The notes: a model not told the origin generated them from the sequence alone. A stretch of 64,000 bases of DNA from Albibacterium profundi (GCF_042159835.1 NZ_JBBVGT010000002.1:1116001-1180000), one strand, 5' to 3'. Positions 26,870-37,265 are shown, counted from the first letter of the stretch. Program-made: numbers and translations.

Positions 26870-27238
26870 ATGATTGCTGAAAATACACAAACACAAATGA
26901 GAAAGGGAATCTTGGAATATTGCATTCTCTCAATAATCTCGCAGGGCGAGATCTATGCCTCAGATATTCTAAGCGAGTTAAAAAAGGCTCGCTTACTGGT
27001 GGTGGAGGGGACGCTGTACCCACTACTAACTCGTCTGAAAAACAACGGCCTGCTGAGTTATAACTGGCGGGAATCTACGTCTGGTCCGCCAAGGAAATAT
27101 TATGAAATCACTTCAACAGGCCTCGATGTACTCAATAAACTGGACAAAACCTGGGAAGAACTGGTTTTTGCAGTAGACACTGCGATGGAACACAGGCGAA
27201 ATAATTCACAGTCAGACAAACCTATAACAGATCAATAA
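26870..27238 (+). CDS. PadR-family transcriptional regulator
   Basis: A 122-residue winged-helix repressor: MRKGILEYCILSII, GEIYASDIL, and the wing VVEGTLYPLLTRLKNNGLL are family hallmarks, followed by SGPPRKYYEITSTG. ATG 26870 is preferred over the TTG at 26834 because the promoter box lies between them. It precedes the PspC gene by 8 bases; padR-pspC pairs are common in Bacteroidota and probably respond to envelope stress, with PadR likely autorepressing the operon. Confidence 0.9.
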   Translation: MIAENTQTQMRKGILEYCILSIISQGEIYASDILSELKKARLLVVEGTLYPLLTRLKNNGLLSYNWRESTSGPPRKYYEITSTGLDVLNKLDKTWEELVFAVDTAMEHRRNNSQSDKPITDQ

Positions 27239-27246
27239 CAGAAATC

Positions 27247-28896
27247 ATGAATAAAACGATTATAATCAACATTAACGGCATCATTTTCCATATTGAAGAG
27301 GATGCTTATGAGGTTCTACAGACCTATATGACCAGTGTAAAGAAACACTTTGGTTACTCCACAGATAGCAATGAAATTGTCAGTGACATTGAAAACAGAA
27401 TTGCTGAGATGTTTAACGAGCGAATTACCCCACAAAAGGCTGTTATTACAATGGACGATGTGAACGAAGTAACCGCTCAAATGGGCCGTATTAGTGACTT
27501 TGAAGATTTTGATGAAAAGGGAGAAGAATACGCAGCTGACTATCAAGACTACTCCTATGACTCCGAGAGACGGGGTTTGTTCCGAGACCCAGACGATAAA
27601 ATACTTGGAGGCGTATGTTCAGGCTTGGGACATTATTTTGAAATCGAGGCTAAATGGATTCGACTGATTCTGATCCTTCTGTTTTTGTTTGCCGGTACCG
27701 GACTTTTGCTGTATATCATCTTATGGATTTTGATGCCTATCGCCAGAACTCGAGCCGATAAGATGTCGATGCGAGGTGAGGCGGCAAATATTCACAATTT
27801 CAAAAGAAATTTTGATGAAGAAATGGAGGGTATCCGCCGAAATTTTACCGAGGCCGGTCAAAGAATAAGCCCCGGCCTTAAAAAAACGGCTCAGAGAACC
27901 GGTATGGTTTTGGGACAAGGCGTTAGTTTGGTTGTCAAAATTATTGGCGTATTGGTCATTATCACTTCGGCAATTGGCTTGGTGGCTGGTTTTATTGCCT
28001 TGTCCGTCTTTTTAGGAGTATCAAATGGCGGCTATTTTGGTGATGATTTCGCACCGGCACTTCTCGTAGATCCGGCATACTATCAACCTTTAGTTTGGGC
28101 AAGTTTCATCGCCGCTGCGATCCCTTTGCTGGCCCTAATTCTCTTGTCAGTCAGAATGATTTCGTCGATTAAAATAAGCAAATATCTGGGCTACTCTTTA
28201 CTAATTCTATGGATCATATCCATCGGTTTCGTTATTTACTATAGCACATTGATATCGGTAGACCATTCGTTTGACGGGAAAGTAGTAGAAACTGAAACTC
28301 TCCAAGCTGACAGTGTATATTTTCTGACTATGAACGATGTAACTGCAGTTGCCAAACAGTCAGAGCCTAATACGCGAGTAAGAAGAAGAGTTATTGATAT
28401 AACGGACGGCGAATGGTCTAAGCAGATCAGGCCGCGGATTTACATTAACAAATTGACTTTTGGCGACACGGCTACAATTACTAAAAACTACAGTGCTGAA
28501 GGACGCAATTTTGAAGTAGCGACGAGCAGGGCTCAACACATAAGCTATCAAGTAAAACAGGACAATCGGAAGATCATTTTTGACAGCCATGGTTCTATCG
28601 GCCAAGGAGAATTGATAAGAGACCAAGAAATCTGGGTTGAACTAAATATTCCCGTAGGCACACGCGTTATTATCGACGAAAACGTTCAACATCGCATTTA
28701 TAACCTTCCAGATGACGGTGTCGATAATGATGATTTCGATAACCGCGCCTATTATCCATCTGAATGGGTTATGACGGTTAATGGTCTGCAATATGTGGCA
28801 AAAGCCACAGGTGCGCCGATTCCGCTTCCTAGCGATTCAACGACCTCCCCAAATGATACAATAGCGACCCCTATCGATACGTTAATTAAAAATTAG
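27247..28896 (+). CDS. PspC domain membrane protein
   Basis: A 549-residue membrane protein. Residues 1-105 form a cytoplasmic domain with a metal-free beta start (MNKTIIININGIIFHIEEDAY). The PspC domain is at about 110-165 (RGLFRDPDDKILGGVCSGLGHYF then two hydrophobic helices ending ILMPIA). Three further membrane segments lie at about 225-260, 285-305 and 315-335. A long C-terminal exported beta-rich region follows, with a threonine/serine/proline-rich tail. It is the partner of the PadR gene. Confidence 0.85.
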   Translation: MNKTIIININGIIFHIEEDAYEVLQTYMTSVKKHFGYSTDSNEIVSDIENRIAEMFNERITPQKAVITMDDVNEVTAQMGRISDFEDFDEKGEEYAADYQDYSYDSERRGLFRDPDDKILGGVCSGLGHYFEIEAKWIRLILILLFLFAGTGLLLYIILWILMPIARTRADKMSMRGEAANIHNFKRNFDEEMEGIRRNFTEAGQRISPGLKKTAQRTGMVLGQGVSLVVKIIGVLVIITSAIGLVAGFIALSVFLGVSNGGYFGDDFAPALLVDPAYYQPLVWASFIAAAIPLLALILLSVRMISSIKISKYLGYSLLILWIISIGFVIYYSTLISVDHSFDGKVVETETLQADSVYFLTMNDVTAVAKQSEPNTRVRRRVIDITDGEWSKQIRPRIYINKLTFGDTATITKNYSAEGRNFEVATSRAQHISYQVKQDNRKIIFDSHGSIGQGELIRDQEIWVELNIPVGTRVIIDENVQHRIYNLPDDGVDNDDFDNRAYYPSEWVMTVNGLQYVAKATGAPIPLPSDSTTSPNDTIATPIDTLIKN

Positions 28897-28940
28897 TGCT
28901 TACTTTTACTGAACCATTAGATGGGTTAAAAAGAAGAAGC

Positions 28941-30239
28941 ATGCAGATAGCCGATATTTATAAGATTTATTTAAACCATCCACAGATATCTACGGATACA
29001 AGAAAGATTGAGTCTGGCTCAATCTTTCTTGCGTTAAAAGGGGCGAATTTCAATGGAAATGAATTTGCTGAGAAGGCGTTAGGACTCGGCGCAGCTTATG
29101 CCATTGTCGACGACGCAAAATACAAAACCAATGAGCGAATGATTTTAGTTCCGGATGCCTTAACAACCTTGCAGGAACTGGCGAGATTTCATCGCGATCA
29201 GTTAAACATCCCGGTGATTGGAATTACGGGGACAAATGGGAAGACCACAACCAAAGAACTAATATACAGTGTATTAAAAGAAAAATTTCACGTCTTTGCA
29301 ACGCAGGGGAACCTAAACAATCATATCGGTGTACCACTGTCCATACTGTCGATAGGCAAGGATATTGAGGTTGCCGTTGTCGAGATGGGAGCAAATCATA
29401 TTGGTGAAATTGCTTTCTTATGCTCAATAGCCAAACCCGATTATGGGTTAATAACGAATGTGGGCAGAGCGCACCTGGAAGGCTTTGGGAGCTATGAGGG
29501 TGTTAAAAAGGCGAAGGGCGAACTGTATAGTTGGCTAAGCAGCCATAACGGAACGCTTTTTATCCAACAGAATAATGAAGAGTTAATGGACATGGCTGGT
29601 GGGTTAAGCTTTAAAGAGCGGATTGGCTACGGTTTCTCAAAAGAAGCGATGGTTTCAGGCCATTTGGTTGAAAACAATCCGTTTTTGCGACTGAAATGGA
29701 AATCTAGAGGTATTGAAAATCTGGCATCAACCCAATTAACCGGCGCATATAACACAGAAAATATTCTTGCAGCTGTCTGCATTGGTACCTTCTTTGGCCT
29801 GACCGAAGAAGAAATCAATAGGGGTGTCAGCAGCTATCAGCCAATGAATAACCGCTCTCAGGTTCTTAATACAGATCGCAATACACTAATCTGCGATTAC
29901 TATAATGCGAACGTCAGCAGCATGAAAGCGGCTTTAGAAAATCTCCGGTCGATTCAGACCGATCTACCGAAAGTTGCTATTCTAGGTGATATGTTTGAGT
30001 TAGGGGACGATTCATCAAAAGAACATAAAAACCTAATTGAACTGGCGGGGGCAATCGATGGGCTGAATTGTCTTTTTATCGGATCGGCCTTTTTTGAACA
30101 TAAATCAGAAGACTATTTATTTTTCAAAACCACAGACGCTGCGCGTGAATGGCTTCTCCAATCGCCGTTGAGAGGCCAACTCATCTTGTTAAAAGCTTCC
30201 CGGGGGATGGCTTTTGAACAACTGATTAGTGTATTGTAA
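28941..30239 (+). CDS. murF: UDP-N-acetylmuramoyl-tripeptide--D-alanyl-D-alanine ligase
   Basis: Adds D-Ala-D-Ala to the UDP-MurNAc-tripeptide in peptidoglycan synthesis. The N-terminal substrate domain contains STDTRKIESGSIFLALKG, the ATP loop is GITGTNGKTTTKEL (about 94-107), and EMGANHIGEI and LGDMFELGDDS follow. ATG 28941 gives the usual N-terminus; the GTG at 28896 overlaps the pspC stop and would add 15 unrelated residues. Length is 432 aa. Confidence 0.93.
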   Translation: MQIADIYKIYLNHPQISTDTRKIESGSIFLALKGANFNGNEFAEKALGLGAAYAIVDDAKYKTNERMILVPDALTTLQELARFHRDQLNIPVIGITGTNGKTTTKELIYSVLKEKFHVFATQGNLNNHIGVPLSILSIGKDIEVAVVEMGANHIGEIAFLCSIAKPDYGLITNVGRAHLEGFGSYEGVKKAKGELYSWLSSHNGTLFIQQNNEELMDMAGGLSFKERIGYGFSKEAMVSGHLVENNPFLRLKWKSRGIENLASTQLTGAYNTENILAAVCIGTFFGLTEEEINRGVSSYQPMNNRSQVLNTDRNTLICDYYNANVSSMKAALENLRSIQTDLPKVAILGDMFELGDDSSKEHKNLIELAGAIDGLNCLFIGSAFFEHKSEDYLFFKTTDAAREWLLQSPLRGQLILLKASRGMAFEQLISVL

Positions 30240-30243
30240 AATG

Positions 30244-30277
30244 AAACGGCCTGCAGAGCAGTTTCTACAGACCGTTT
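30244..30277. terminator. Imperfect hairpin after murF
   Basis: AAACGG and CCGTTT enclose an imperfect stem (two mismatches) with an 8-base loop, between the convergent murF and susD genes. The T-run is short, so it is a weak terminator call. Confidence 0.5.
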
Positions 30278-30299
30278 GCATATAAGCCGTAACTTGCCG

Positions 30300-31799
30300 T
30301 TAATTGTAACCTGGATTTTGTGTCAGCTTACCATTTTTAACGATTTCGTCATAAGGGATGGGGAACAAAGCATGATGGGCCTGAACGTTTGTTGCTCCGT
30401 CTCGACTGTCATTTGCTATCCTCTGGATGGCCTCTACCAATTTACCCCAACGACTAAGATCCCATTTTCTTTGGAATTCACCGACAAACTCACGGGCGCG
30501 CTCTTTCATAATAACCTCTCGCAACTGCTCCTGATTCAATTTTCCACCTACCTCTAACAGTTCGGCTTTCGCTCTATCTTTGATCATGTTAATATGTGCA
30601 ACCGCCTCGACCGTATTGCCCAGTTCATTTGATGCTTCAGCTAGAATCAGGATCACATCAGCATAACGAAGAAAGTAGAAATTCTTCTCGCTCGCCGTAC
30701 GATTGGCAGTAAGATCCCAGAATTTAGGTCCAAACCACGGACGATCATCTTTAGATCCTCTGTCAAACTCTTGACCATTAAAACCCCATGCGAGAGAAAC
30801 TTCCCGACGCTCATCCTGTTTCTCGTATAGATCAATCATGTATTGTGTTGGATAAAACTGCGGGTAAGACTGTAGAATAGTCGAGCCGAAATCAACCCCT
30901 GCATAGGTGCCACCAGTGGCGTCGCCCGTTGGGAAAAACCATGTATAAAATGAGTTAACAACAAAGTTTTGATTGGTTGCCGCGCTACGTTTATACTGGA
31001 TTTCAAAAATCGACTCTTGATTATTTTTACTCTTATTATACGGATCAAACAGATCGGCATAATGCGGCAAGAGAATATACTCTCCGTCTTTTACCTGACT
31101 TGCCGTATCATACGCTTTTTGCCAATCCTCATTAAATAAATGAACTTTTGCCAGCAATGTCAAGGCAGCACCTTTTGTTGCTCTTCCAATATTACTCGCA
31201 TCATAACGAGCCGGTAGAGAGGCTGCGGCTTCTTCCAGATCCTGAATCATTTGAGCGCGTACTTCAGCTAAAGGGCTGCGAGGAAGAGTAGAAATTTCCT
31301 GAATTTTCAGCTCTTCTGTCCACAAGGGAACATCGCCGAAGGTGTTACTTAATATAAAATAATATAGAGCTCTTAAAAACTTGTTTTCAGCTAGTAGCTG
31401 AGCTTTGGTCTCTTCATCTATTGAAGACGCAGAAATCCTGCTGATAACAAAATTAGCATCTTTGATAGCAGCATAGCAAACTTTCCAAACTGCATGGCTA
31501 TTTGCTTCTGTGGCTGAAGAAAAATTATAATCCTGAATAGCTTCAACCGTTGCACTTCCACCCTGATTCATAAACAGATCTGTTCCTGCTAGTGTGACAG
31601 CACGAAGGCCTGTCTGATTAAATATCCCTGGCAAATGACTGTAAACCCCATTTGTGGCTTGCCGGCTCTGGGCTTCTGTTTGAAAAAAAGCGTCAGGAGC
31701 GATGATGCTTTGGGGATCTTCCGTGAGTGTCTTTTCACAGCTTACAAACACGGATATGATACAGATTAAGGGTATGAAGAAAATTTTACGTTTTAACAT
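30300..31799 (-). CDS. SusD/RagB-family outer membrane lipoprotein
   Basis: Glycan-binding partner of a SusC receptor. Lipobox VSC is followed by EKTLTEDPQS; the TPR-like helical core has FLRALYYFILSNTFGDVPL and AALTLLAKVHLFNEDW; the C-terminal SusD domain ends KWDLSRWGKLVEA and FPIPYDEIVKNGKLTQNPGYN. About 499 aa. ATG 31799 is preferred for the signal peptide, with ATG 31808 as an alternative. It lies downstream of susC in the same unit; no CAZyme, sigma factor or hybrid regulator lies next to the pair. Confidence 0.92.
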   Translation of the reverse strand: MLKRKIFFIPLICIISVFVSCEKTLTEDPQSIIAPDAFFQTEAQSRQATNGVYSHLPGIFNQTGLRAVTLAGTDLFMNQGGSATVEAIQDYNFSSATEANSHAVWKVCYAAIKDANFVISRISASSIDEETKAQLLAENKFLRALYYFILSNTFGDVPLWTEELKIQEISTLPRSPLAEVRAQMIQDLEEAAASLPARYDASNIGRATKGAALTLLAKVHLFNEDWQKAYDTASQVKDGEYILLPHYADLFDPYNKSKNNQESIFEIQYKRSAATNQNFVVNSFYTWFFPTGDATGGTYAGVDFGSTILQSYPQFYPTQYMIDLYEKQDERREVSLAWGFNGQEFDRGSKDDRPWFGPKFWDLTANRTASEKNFYFLRYADVILILAEASNELGNTVEAVAHINMIKDRAKAELLEVGGKLNQEQLREVIMKERAREFVGEFQRKWDLSRWGKLVEAIQRIANDSRDGATNVQAHHALFPIPYDEIVKNGKLTQNPGYN

Positions 31800-31817
31800 G
31801 ATAATCATTTTTAGAAA

Positions 31818-34800
31818 TTAGAAATTGACACTCGCTCCAATTGAAATCGTTCGACTATTTGGATATGCTCCATTATCTTTTGCACGAACCGTAGAGCTTG
31901 TTCCCGCAGAATTCACCTCAGGGTCATATCCATTGTAATCCGTTAATAAGAACAAATTGGTTCCCGACAAGAATACATTTAGCTTCCTATCAGAGCCTTT
32001 GAAGACAGACGGACTTAAATCGTAATTCAGTGTCAGTGCTTTAAGCCTTAAGAATGATGAGTTTTGCAGCAAGTAAGTACTTGGGATATTGTCTCTTGAG
32101 TTTACCGCAGGAATGTCAGAGGTAGGGTTATCCTCGGTCCACCGGTCTTTCATATAACTCATTTGATTCGTGAGGTACATGCCAACGCCCGTAAAATATT
32201 GCATGCTGTTCCACATGGTGCTACCATGCTGAAACTGCAGGAACATATCTAGTGACAAGTTCTTATATCGCAATGTATTCCCCCATCCTCCGAAGAATGG
32301 TGGATTGGGAGTACCCAGGTAATGATAATCATCGATGTTCAGCATACCATCGCGTTTATAATCATAATACTTCTGTTTGCCCGGCTGGTAGAAGTTTGAG
32401 ATAGAAACATAGGTCCGCTCTTCAAGAGGCTTGGCCAGCTCTGCGTCTATTTCTTCCTGACTATGCCATACACCCGCGTATTCCAAGCCGAAATTGGCAC
32501 CCACAGGAACACCCACCTGAAGGTAGTTGGTCGTTGCTCCATAACCCGTGTTATCCAAAGCCACCATAACCAAAGGTCCTAAGTCGGTGACTTCCTGATC
32601 GTTCGTACTAAGATTTAAAGACGTTGACCAACCAAAGTTTTCGTTGTTTATGACGTTTCCTCTAAGGCCAATTTCAAATCCAGAGGAAACGGTCTTTCCG
32701 ATGTTTATTAGCCGACTCCCATAACCGGTTTGTGTAGGCGTCTGAACGGTCAATAGTAAATTTTTCGTATGCATGTTGTAATAATTCGTGCTAACGTCAA
32801 TTCTACCATCGAATAACTGGAAGTCTAAACCAACGTTTAACTGTTTGGTGGTTTCCCAAGTGAGATCGTCATTAGCAATATTCCCCTGCTTATAACCTAA
32901 AATTGGTACACCTCCGAATATATAGGCAGTGGCGTCAGCCGACAGGGTGGGGAGGGACTGATAGTTACTAATTCCTTGGTTACCAGATAGGCCATAGCTT
33001 AAACGTAAAGAAAGGTCGTTCAGAAGGGATTCCGATATTGATAGGTTCTTGAAGAAATCCTCTTCCGCAATTCTCCACTTAACTGCAGACGAAGGGAAAT
33101 AGCCCCACTTTTCATTGGCTGCAAAATTAGAGGCTCCGTCGTAACGGTTGGTAACCGTTAGGTAATATTTATTCGCATAATTGTATTGTACACGGCCTAT
33201 AAAAGACAACTGCTTATTTAAAGTGTACCCTGAGCTTATGTTTCTCTGCTCTTGAGGTATACTGCCAAAGCTATTCCAGCGAACGATATCATTGGTCAGA
33301 CCGCCACCCCAGACATCTACAGAGTTGCTTTCAGAGGTTTGATAGGTAAACCCGCCTAAGAAATTGAAATTATGTTCGCCGAAGGACTTATCATAAGTAA
33401 GCGTGTTTTCGCTCAAAAGGTAGTCATTGAAACCGACATCTCTTCTTGCGTTTCCGAACTCGGCACCACTAGCTACATAGGATGGCATGTAAGACGGGAC
33501 ATAGCGATAGAAATTACTATTCCCGAGATTGACACCCAGCGACGTTTTGAAATTCAAGCCATCAATTATTTCATATTGAGCATATACGCTACCTAATAAA
33601 TCGTTATAGCTTGTATAAGCCGTTATGAGTTCCGCTGAAGCAAGTGATGTATTGACAACGCCTCCACCAAAATAAGCTATCGGATTAAAACTAGAAGGCG
33701 AACCATCTGGATTTCGTGCGGGCATTGTTGGAGGGAGCGTAATCATGGAGCTTTTCCAGCCGGCCGTTGTTCCAAGGTTCACACTTGAGCCTGGTTCCCT
33801 TTTATATCTGGCGATATTCATGTTCAGACCCATCTTTAAACGGGAACCGATGTTTTTCGTTAAGTTTAAGTTTGCTTGATAGCGTTTATAAGAAGAATTT
33901 AAAACCACGCCCTTTTGATCAACTACATTCCCTGAAACGCGATAGGTGAAATCTTCGGAACCTCCCGATAGTGCCAAATTAAAGTCAGAATACGCTCCAG
34001 TTTGGAAAATTTCCTCTTGCCAATTGGTACCTTCAGGGCCTGTGATGGCTAAAACGGAGTCTACGTTGGGGTACAATGGTTTCTGTCCTTCATCAATATA
34101 GGCTTCGTTGACGAAAGAAACGAAATCTTTTGCACCCATCATATCGACTAATTTAGGAACATCGGAAATACCATGGGTGGCTGAAAATGAAATCTGATCT
34201 CTTCCAGCTTTCCCTTTTTTGGTTGTAATGATAATCACCCCATTAGAGGCTCTTGAACCGTAAATAGCTGCTGACGATGCGTCTTTGAGAACATCGATGC
34301 TTTCGATATCCGCCGGATTGATGGTATTGAGATCACCTGCTCCTACGATTCCGTCTATAACATATAAAGGCTCATTGGATGCACTTACGGAACGACTTCC
34401 GCGTATACGGATCGTTGTACCTGCGCCAGGGGCGCCAGTGGTTGACGTTACCTGTACACCGGCGGCACGACCTTGTAACATTTGATCCACTCTTTGTACC
34501 GGTATGCCGCTTAGGTCGTCACCAGTTATAGACGATACCGCTCCGGTTAGATCTCTTTTCTTTACTTGTCCATAACCGACGACAACCACCTGCTCTAATG
34601 ACGAGACTTCAGGCTCCATAACGACGACATGGCTTTCACCTTTGCTTAGTGTAACTTCTTTCGTCGTAAATCCGATAAATGTAAATTTTAGGGTTTCCTC
34701 ATTGTTGGACGAGCTGATAGAAAATTGGCCCTCGGAGTCTGTAGATGAGGATAAGGCTCTGTCATTGATAGTGACATTCACCCCAGGAAGAGGTTGACCC

Positions 34801-34925
34801 GTCTCATCTAGAACTTTACCTCGAATTAAATCGGCCGAGTTTTGAGAAAAAGCGTAAAACGGAACGAAGACAAATAAAAGAAAGAATAAAATAACATTGC
34901 ATTGAATGTTGTAATTTTTAGACAT
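31818..34925 (-). CDS. SusC/RagA-family TonB-linked outer membrane receptor
   Basis: A 1035-residue importer. The signal peptide ends at AFSQ; residues ~30-115 form the carboxypeptidase-regulatory-like domain (GKVLDETGQPLPGVNV); the SusC-specific plug start is VVVGYGQVKKRDLTGAVSSI with YVIDGI and ASSAAIYGSRASNGVI; the 22-strand barrel follows. It is paired with SusD downstream. Its leader, 34926-35104, is about 180 bases without a convincing TAnnTTTG box (closest GTtaTTTG near 35027-35034). Confidence 0.93.
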   Translation of the reverse strand: MSKNYNIQCNVILFFLLFVFVPFYAFSQNSADLIRGKVLDETGQPLPGVNVTINDRALSSSTDSEGQFSISSSNNEETLKFTFIGFTTKEVTLSKGESHVVVMEPEVSSLEQVVVVGYGQVKKRDLTGAVSSITGDDLSGIPVQRVDQMLQGRAAGVQVTSTTGAPGAGTTIRIRGSRSVSASNEPLYVIDGIVGAGDLNTINPADIESIDVLKDASSAAIYGSRASNGVIIITTKKGKAGRDQISFSATHGISDVPKLVDMMGAKDFVSFVNEAYIDEGQKPLYPNVDSVLAITGPEGTNWQEEIFQTGAYSDFNLALSGGSEDFTYRVSGNVVDQKGVVLNSSYKRYQANLNLTKNIGSRLKMGLNMNIARYKREPGSSVNLGTTAGWKSSMITLPPTMPARNPDGSPSSFNPIAYFGGGVVNTSLASAELITAYTSYNDLLGSVYAQYEIIDGLNFKTSLGVNLGNSNFYRYVPSYMPSYVASGAEFGNARRDVGFNDYLLSENTLTYDKSFGEHNFNFLGGFTYQTSESNSVDVWGGGLTNDIVRWNSFGSIPQEQRNISSGYTLNKQLSFIGRVQYNYANKYYLTVTNRYDGASNFAANEKWGYFPSSAVKWRIAEEDFFKNLSISESLLNDLSLRLSYGLSGNQGISNYQSLPTLSADATAYIFGGVPILGYKQGNIANDDLTWETTKQLNVGLDFQLFDGRIDVSTNYYNMHTKNLLLTVQTPTQTGYGSRLINIGKTVSSGFEIGLRGNVINNENFGWSTSLNLSTNDQEVTDLGPLVMVALDNTGYGATTNYLQVGVPVGANFGLEYAGVWHSQEEIDAELAKPLEERTYVSISNFYQPGKQKYYDYKRDGMLNIDDYHYLGTPNPPFFGGWGNTLRYKNLSLDMFLQFQHGSTMWNSMQYFTGVGMYLTNQMSYMKDRWTEDNPTSDIPAVNSRDNIPSTYLLQNSSFLRLKALTLNYDLSPSVFKGSDRKLNVFLSGTNLFLLTDYNGYDPEVNSAGTSSTVRAKDNGAYPNSRTISIGASVNF

Positions 34926-35104
34926 AAGTACCTAATTTGACTGAATTAAAAAATGCATAATAATTTTAATGCCTTCGTCTGTTAGCAAAACCGCCAGACT
35001 AATAAAAAGGCGACCGAAGACAGGGGCAAATAACGGGATAGTAAGATAAAGTTTGTGTTAAGAAAGGATTATTAAAAGATGAGCAACAAAAAATTAGTTC
35101 ATAA

Positions 35105-35140
35105 AAAAAGCGTCTGTATGATATCATACAGACGCTTTTT
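35105..35140. terminator. Terminator of pyk (36-bp perfect palindrome)
   Basis: AAAAAGCGTCTGTATGAT and its exact reverse complement with no loop bases, 35 bases after the pyk stop. It works in both directions on paper and isolates pyk from the SusC promoter region. Confidence 0.85.
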
Positions 35141-35174
35141 CATGATCCCGATATTCCAGGTTATTATAAGCAGG

Positions 35175-36602
35175 TTAAATCGCTGCCACTTTGATCATGT
35201 TGGTTTTTCCTTTCTCCTCAATCGGAATGGATGCTGTGTTCACAACAAAATCTCCCTTATTAATCAGGCCTTTTTCTAAAAGGGCATTGTTCACATCTTT
35301 AATCGTGACGTCCGTACTTTCATAACCGTCATAATAAAAACCTGTAACCCCCCAAACGAGACTTAAGGTATTTAATAAAGATGTATTTCCTGTAAAGATA
35401 TAGACATTTGATTTGGGTCGATGGCTCGAGATCTCAAATGCAGTATAACCTGAAGATGTCATAGCTACAATGGCCTTAGCGGCAATCTTCTCAGCCAGGA
35501 ATACAGATGAGCTACATATGTGATCCGGCACCAAATTAACCTGATCTAGTTTCGTTACTTTTTCAGTAAAATATGGATAAGAAGTTTTCTCGACATGAGT
35601 AATTACTTTTGACATCGTTTCAATCACGATTTCCGGGAACTCGCCTACAGACGTCTCGCCGCTCAGCATAACAGCATCCGCTCCATCCAATACTGAATTA
35701 GCCACGTCATTTACCTCAGCTCGCGTTGGGCGAGGTGTAGTAATCATACTTTCAAGCATCTGAGTTGCAATAATAACGGGTTTTGAAGCATCACGGCACT
35801 TCTGAACGATGATCTTTTGAAGTCCTGGAACTTCCTCCATCGGCATCTCTACCCCTAAGTCACCGCGTGCTACCATAATGCCATCAGACGCTTCTATGAT
35901 TGCATCGATATTTTCAATGGCTTCGGGTTTCTCAATTTTTGCTATGATTCTAGCGGTTTTGTTCTGCTCCTTAATGTGTTTACGAAGTAATTCTATGTCA
36001 GCCGCAGTACGAACGAAAGACATGGCTACCCACTCGACATCAAAAGATAGAGCAAAGTTCAAATTGTCAATATCTTCCTCTGTCAATGATGGAATTGAAA
36101 TTTTAGTGTTGGGTAAGTTTACACCTTTTCTAGAAGTAAGTACTCCACCGTGCACAATTTCACAGTCTACTGTATCCTGACGATTAGTCGCAAGTACACG
36201 TAATTGAATTTTTCCGTCATCTAATAAGATGATTTCATTTTCCGATACGTCGTTTGGAAAATTCGGATATGTAATGTAAATATTTTTCTCATCTCCTATT
36301 TGCTCATTAGTTGTGATCGTTACATTATTTCCATTAACTAATAGCGCTCCTCCTTCCTTCATTTTTCCAATTCGAATTTTGGGACCTTGTAAATCCGCCA
36401 AAATAGAAAGTGGTACGTTATACTCATCGATGATCTCGCGAATGGTTTCAATAGCCTTTTGATGATCTTCTTGGCTCCCATGGGAGAAGTTTAAACGACA
36501 TACATCAACTCCGAGGGCTACCATGTTAGACAGAATGTCTTTGCTAGTAGATGCAGGCCCTAATGTGGCAACAATCTTAGTTCTCTTTTGAACTTTATTC
36601 AT
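35175..36602 (-). CDS. pyk: Pyruvate kinase
   Basis: Converts phosphoenolpyruvate and ADP to pyruvate and ATP. Start RTKIVATLGPAS, the active-site block IIAKIEKPEAIENI, the metal-binding GIMVARGDLGVEMP, and MLSGETSVGEFP are all intact; length 475 aa is normal. Gene order with the IPExxxVDY protein upstream on the same strand and acpP-fabF-rnc divergent is typical of Bacteroidota. Confidence 0.95.
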   Translation of the reverse strand: MNKVQKRTKIVATLGPASTSKDILSNMVALGVDVCRLNFSHGSQEDHQKAIETIREIIDEYNVPLSILADLQGPKIRIGKMKEGGALLVNGNNVTITTNEQIGDEKNIYITYPNFPNDVSENEIILLDDGKIQLRVLATNRQDTVDCEIVHGGVLTSRKGVNLPNTKISIPSLTEEDIDNLNFALSFDVEWVAMSFVRTAADIELLRKHIKEQNKTARIIAKIEKPEAIENIDAIIEASDGIMVARGDLGVEMPMEEVPGLQKIIVQKCRDASKPVIIATQMLESMITTPRPTRAEVNDVANSVLDGADAVMLSGETSVGEFPEIVIETMSKVITHVEKTSYPYFTEKVTKLDQVNLVPDHICSSSVFLAEKIAAKAIVAMTSSGYTAFEISSHRPKSNVYIFTGNTSLLNTLSLVWGVTGFYYDGYESTDVTIKDVNNALLEKGLINKGDFVVNTASIPIEEKGKTNMIKVAAI

Positions 36603-36678
36603 ATATGTTAATCTTACGTGTCTATTACACAGTTTGTTATATATTATAAGTGTTAGTTATACACCCAATAATATGTCG

Positions 36679-37098
36679 CTAAAATACGAGATTTTCTTTG
36701 GATTTCAACTTTTCGGGATCAATTTCGGTAGCCACTACAACATCAGGTATACTATTCAGTGATTTATGTAGATTTTTCAAATCCTCATCGTCGATGAACT
36801 CTTTGATCAGTAAAAAATAGTCGGAACCTCGCAACTCAGGAAGCAAGTATCCAGACTCGACACCCTTATTTGCTATAACATAAAACTCAGTCCCGGTATT
36901 ATCGCTTATATATGAATATTTACTAAAATACAGCGATGTGGAGCTTGTCATCCAGGTTTCATGATCTGCTGTTTTTTCAAGGTTCAGACCCGTATATTTG
37001 TTTATGTAATAACAAAATCGATAGTCTTTTAACGGGCAAGTGATCGCGATTAATAGAAAATCGAGATCAATTTCGTATTTTAAGGTAATTTTATTCAA
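36679..37098 (-). CDS. IPExxxVDY family protein
   Basis: A 139-residue protein matching the Bacteroidota family named for its C-terminal IPExxxVDY motif, here changed to IPDVVVATEID. The N-terminus LKYEIDLDFLLIAITCPLKDYRFCYYIN and FLLIKEF fit the family. No signal peptide, membrane segment or catalytic motif is seen. It lies between pyk (same strand, 76 bases) and acpP (divergent), as usual for this family. Function is unknown. Confidence 0.82.
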   Translation of the reverse strand: MNKITLKYEIDLDFLLIAITCPLKDYRFCYYINKYTGLNLEKTADHETWMTSSTSLYFSKYSYISDNTGTEFYVIANKGVESGYLLPELRGSDYFLLIKEFIDDEDLKNLHKSLNSIPDVVVATEIDPEKLKSKENLVF

Positions 37099-37223
37099 TT
37101 ATCTTTCGTATTTTCACACGAAGATAATAAAAACAAAATTCATTATTAATTGATTAATAGATATATTTCCTATCAAAACTGCCGGTAAAAATTAAAAAGA
37201 TTTGATATGTGATTTAATTTATT

Positions 37224-37231
37224 TTTCTTTG
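37224..37231 (+). promoter_or_regulatory. Promoter of acpP: TTTG (37201-37204), N19, TTtcTTTG
   Basis: One mismatch to the -7 consensus with a TTTG -33 box at the ideal 19-bp spacing. The inferred leader is about 30 bases. Confidence 0.55.
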
Positions 37232-37265
37232 CATTTGATTTATTAAACATTAAACTATAAAAATC

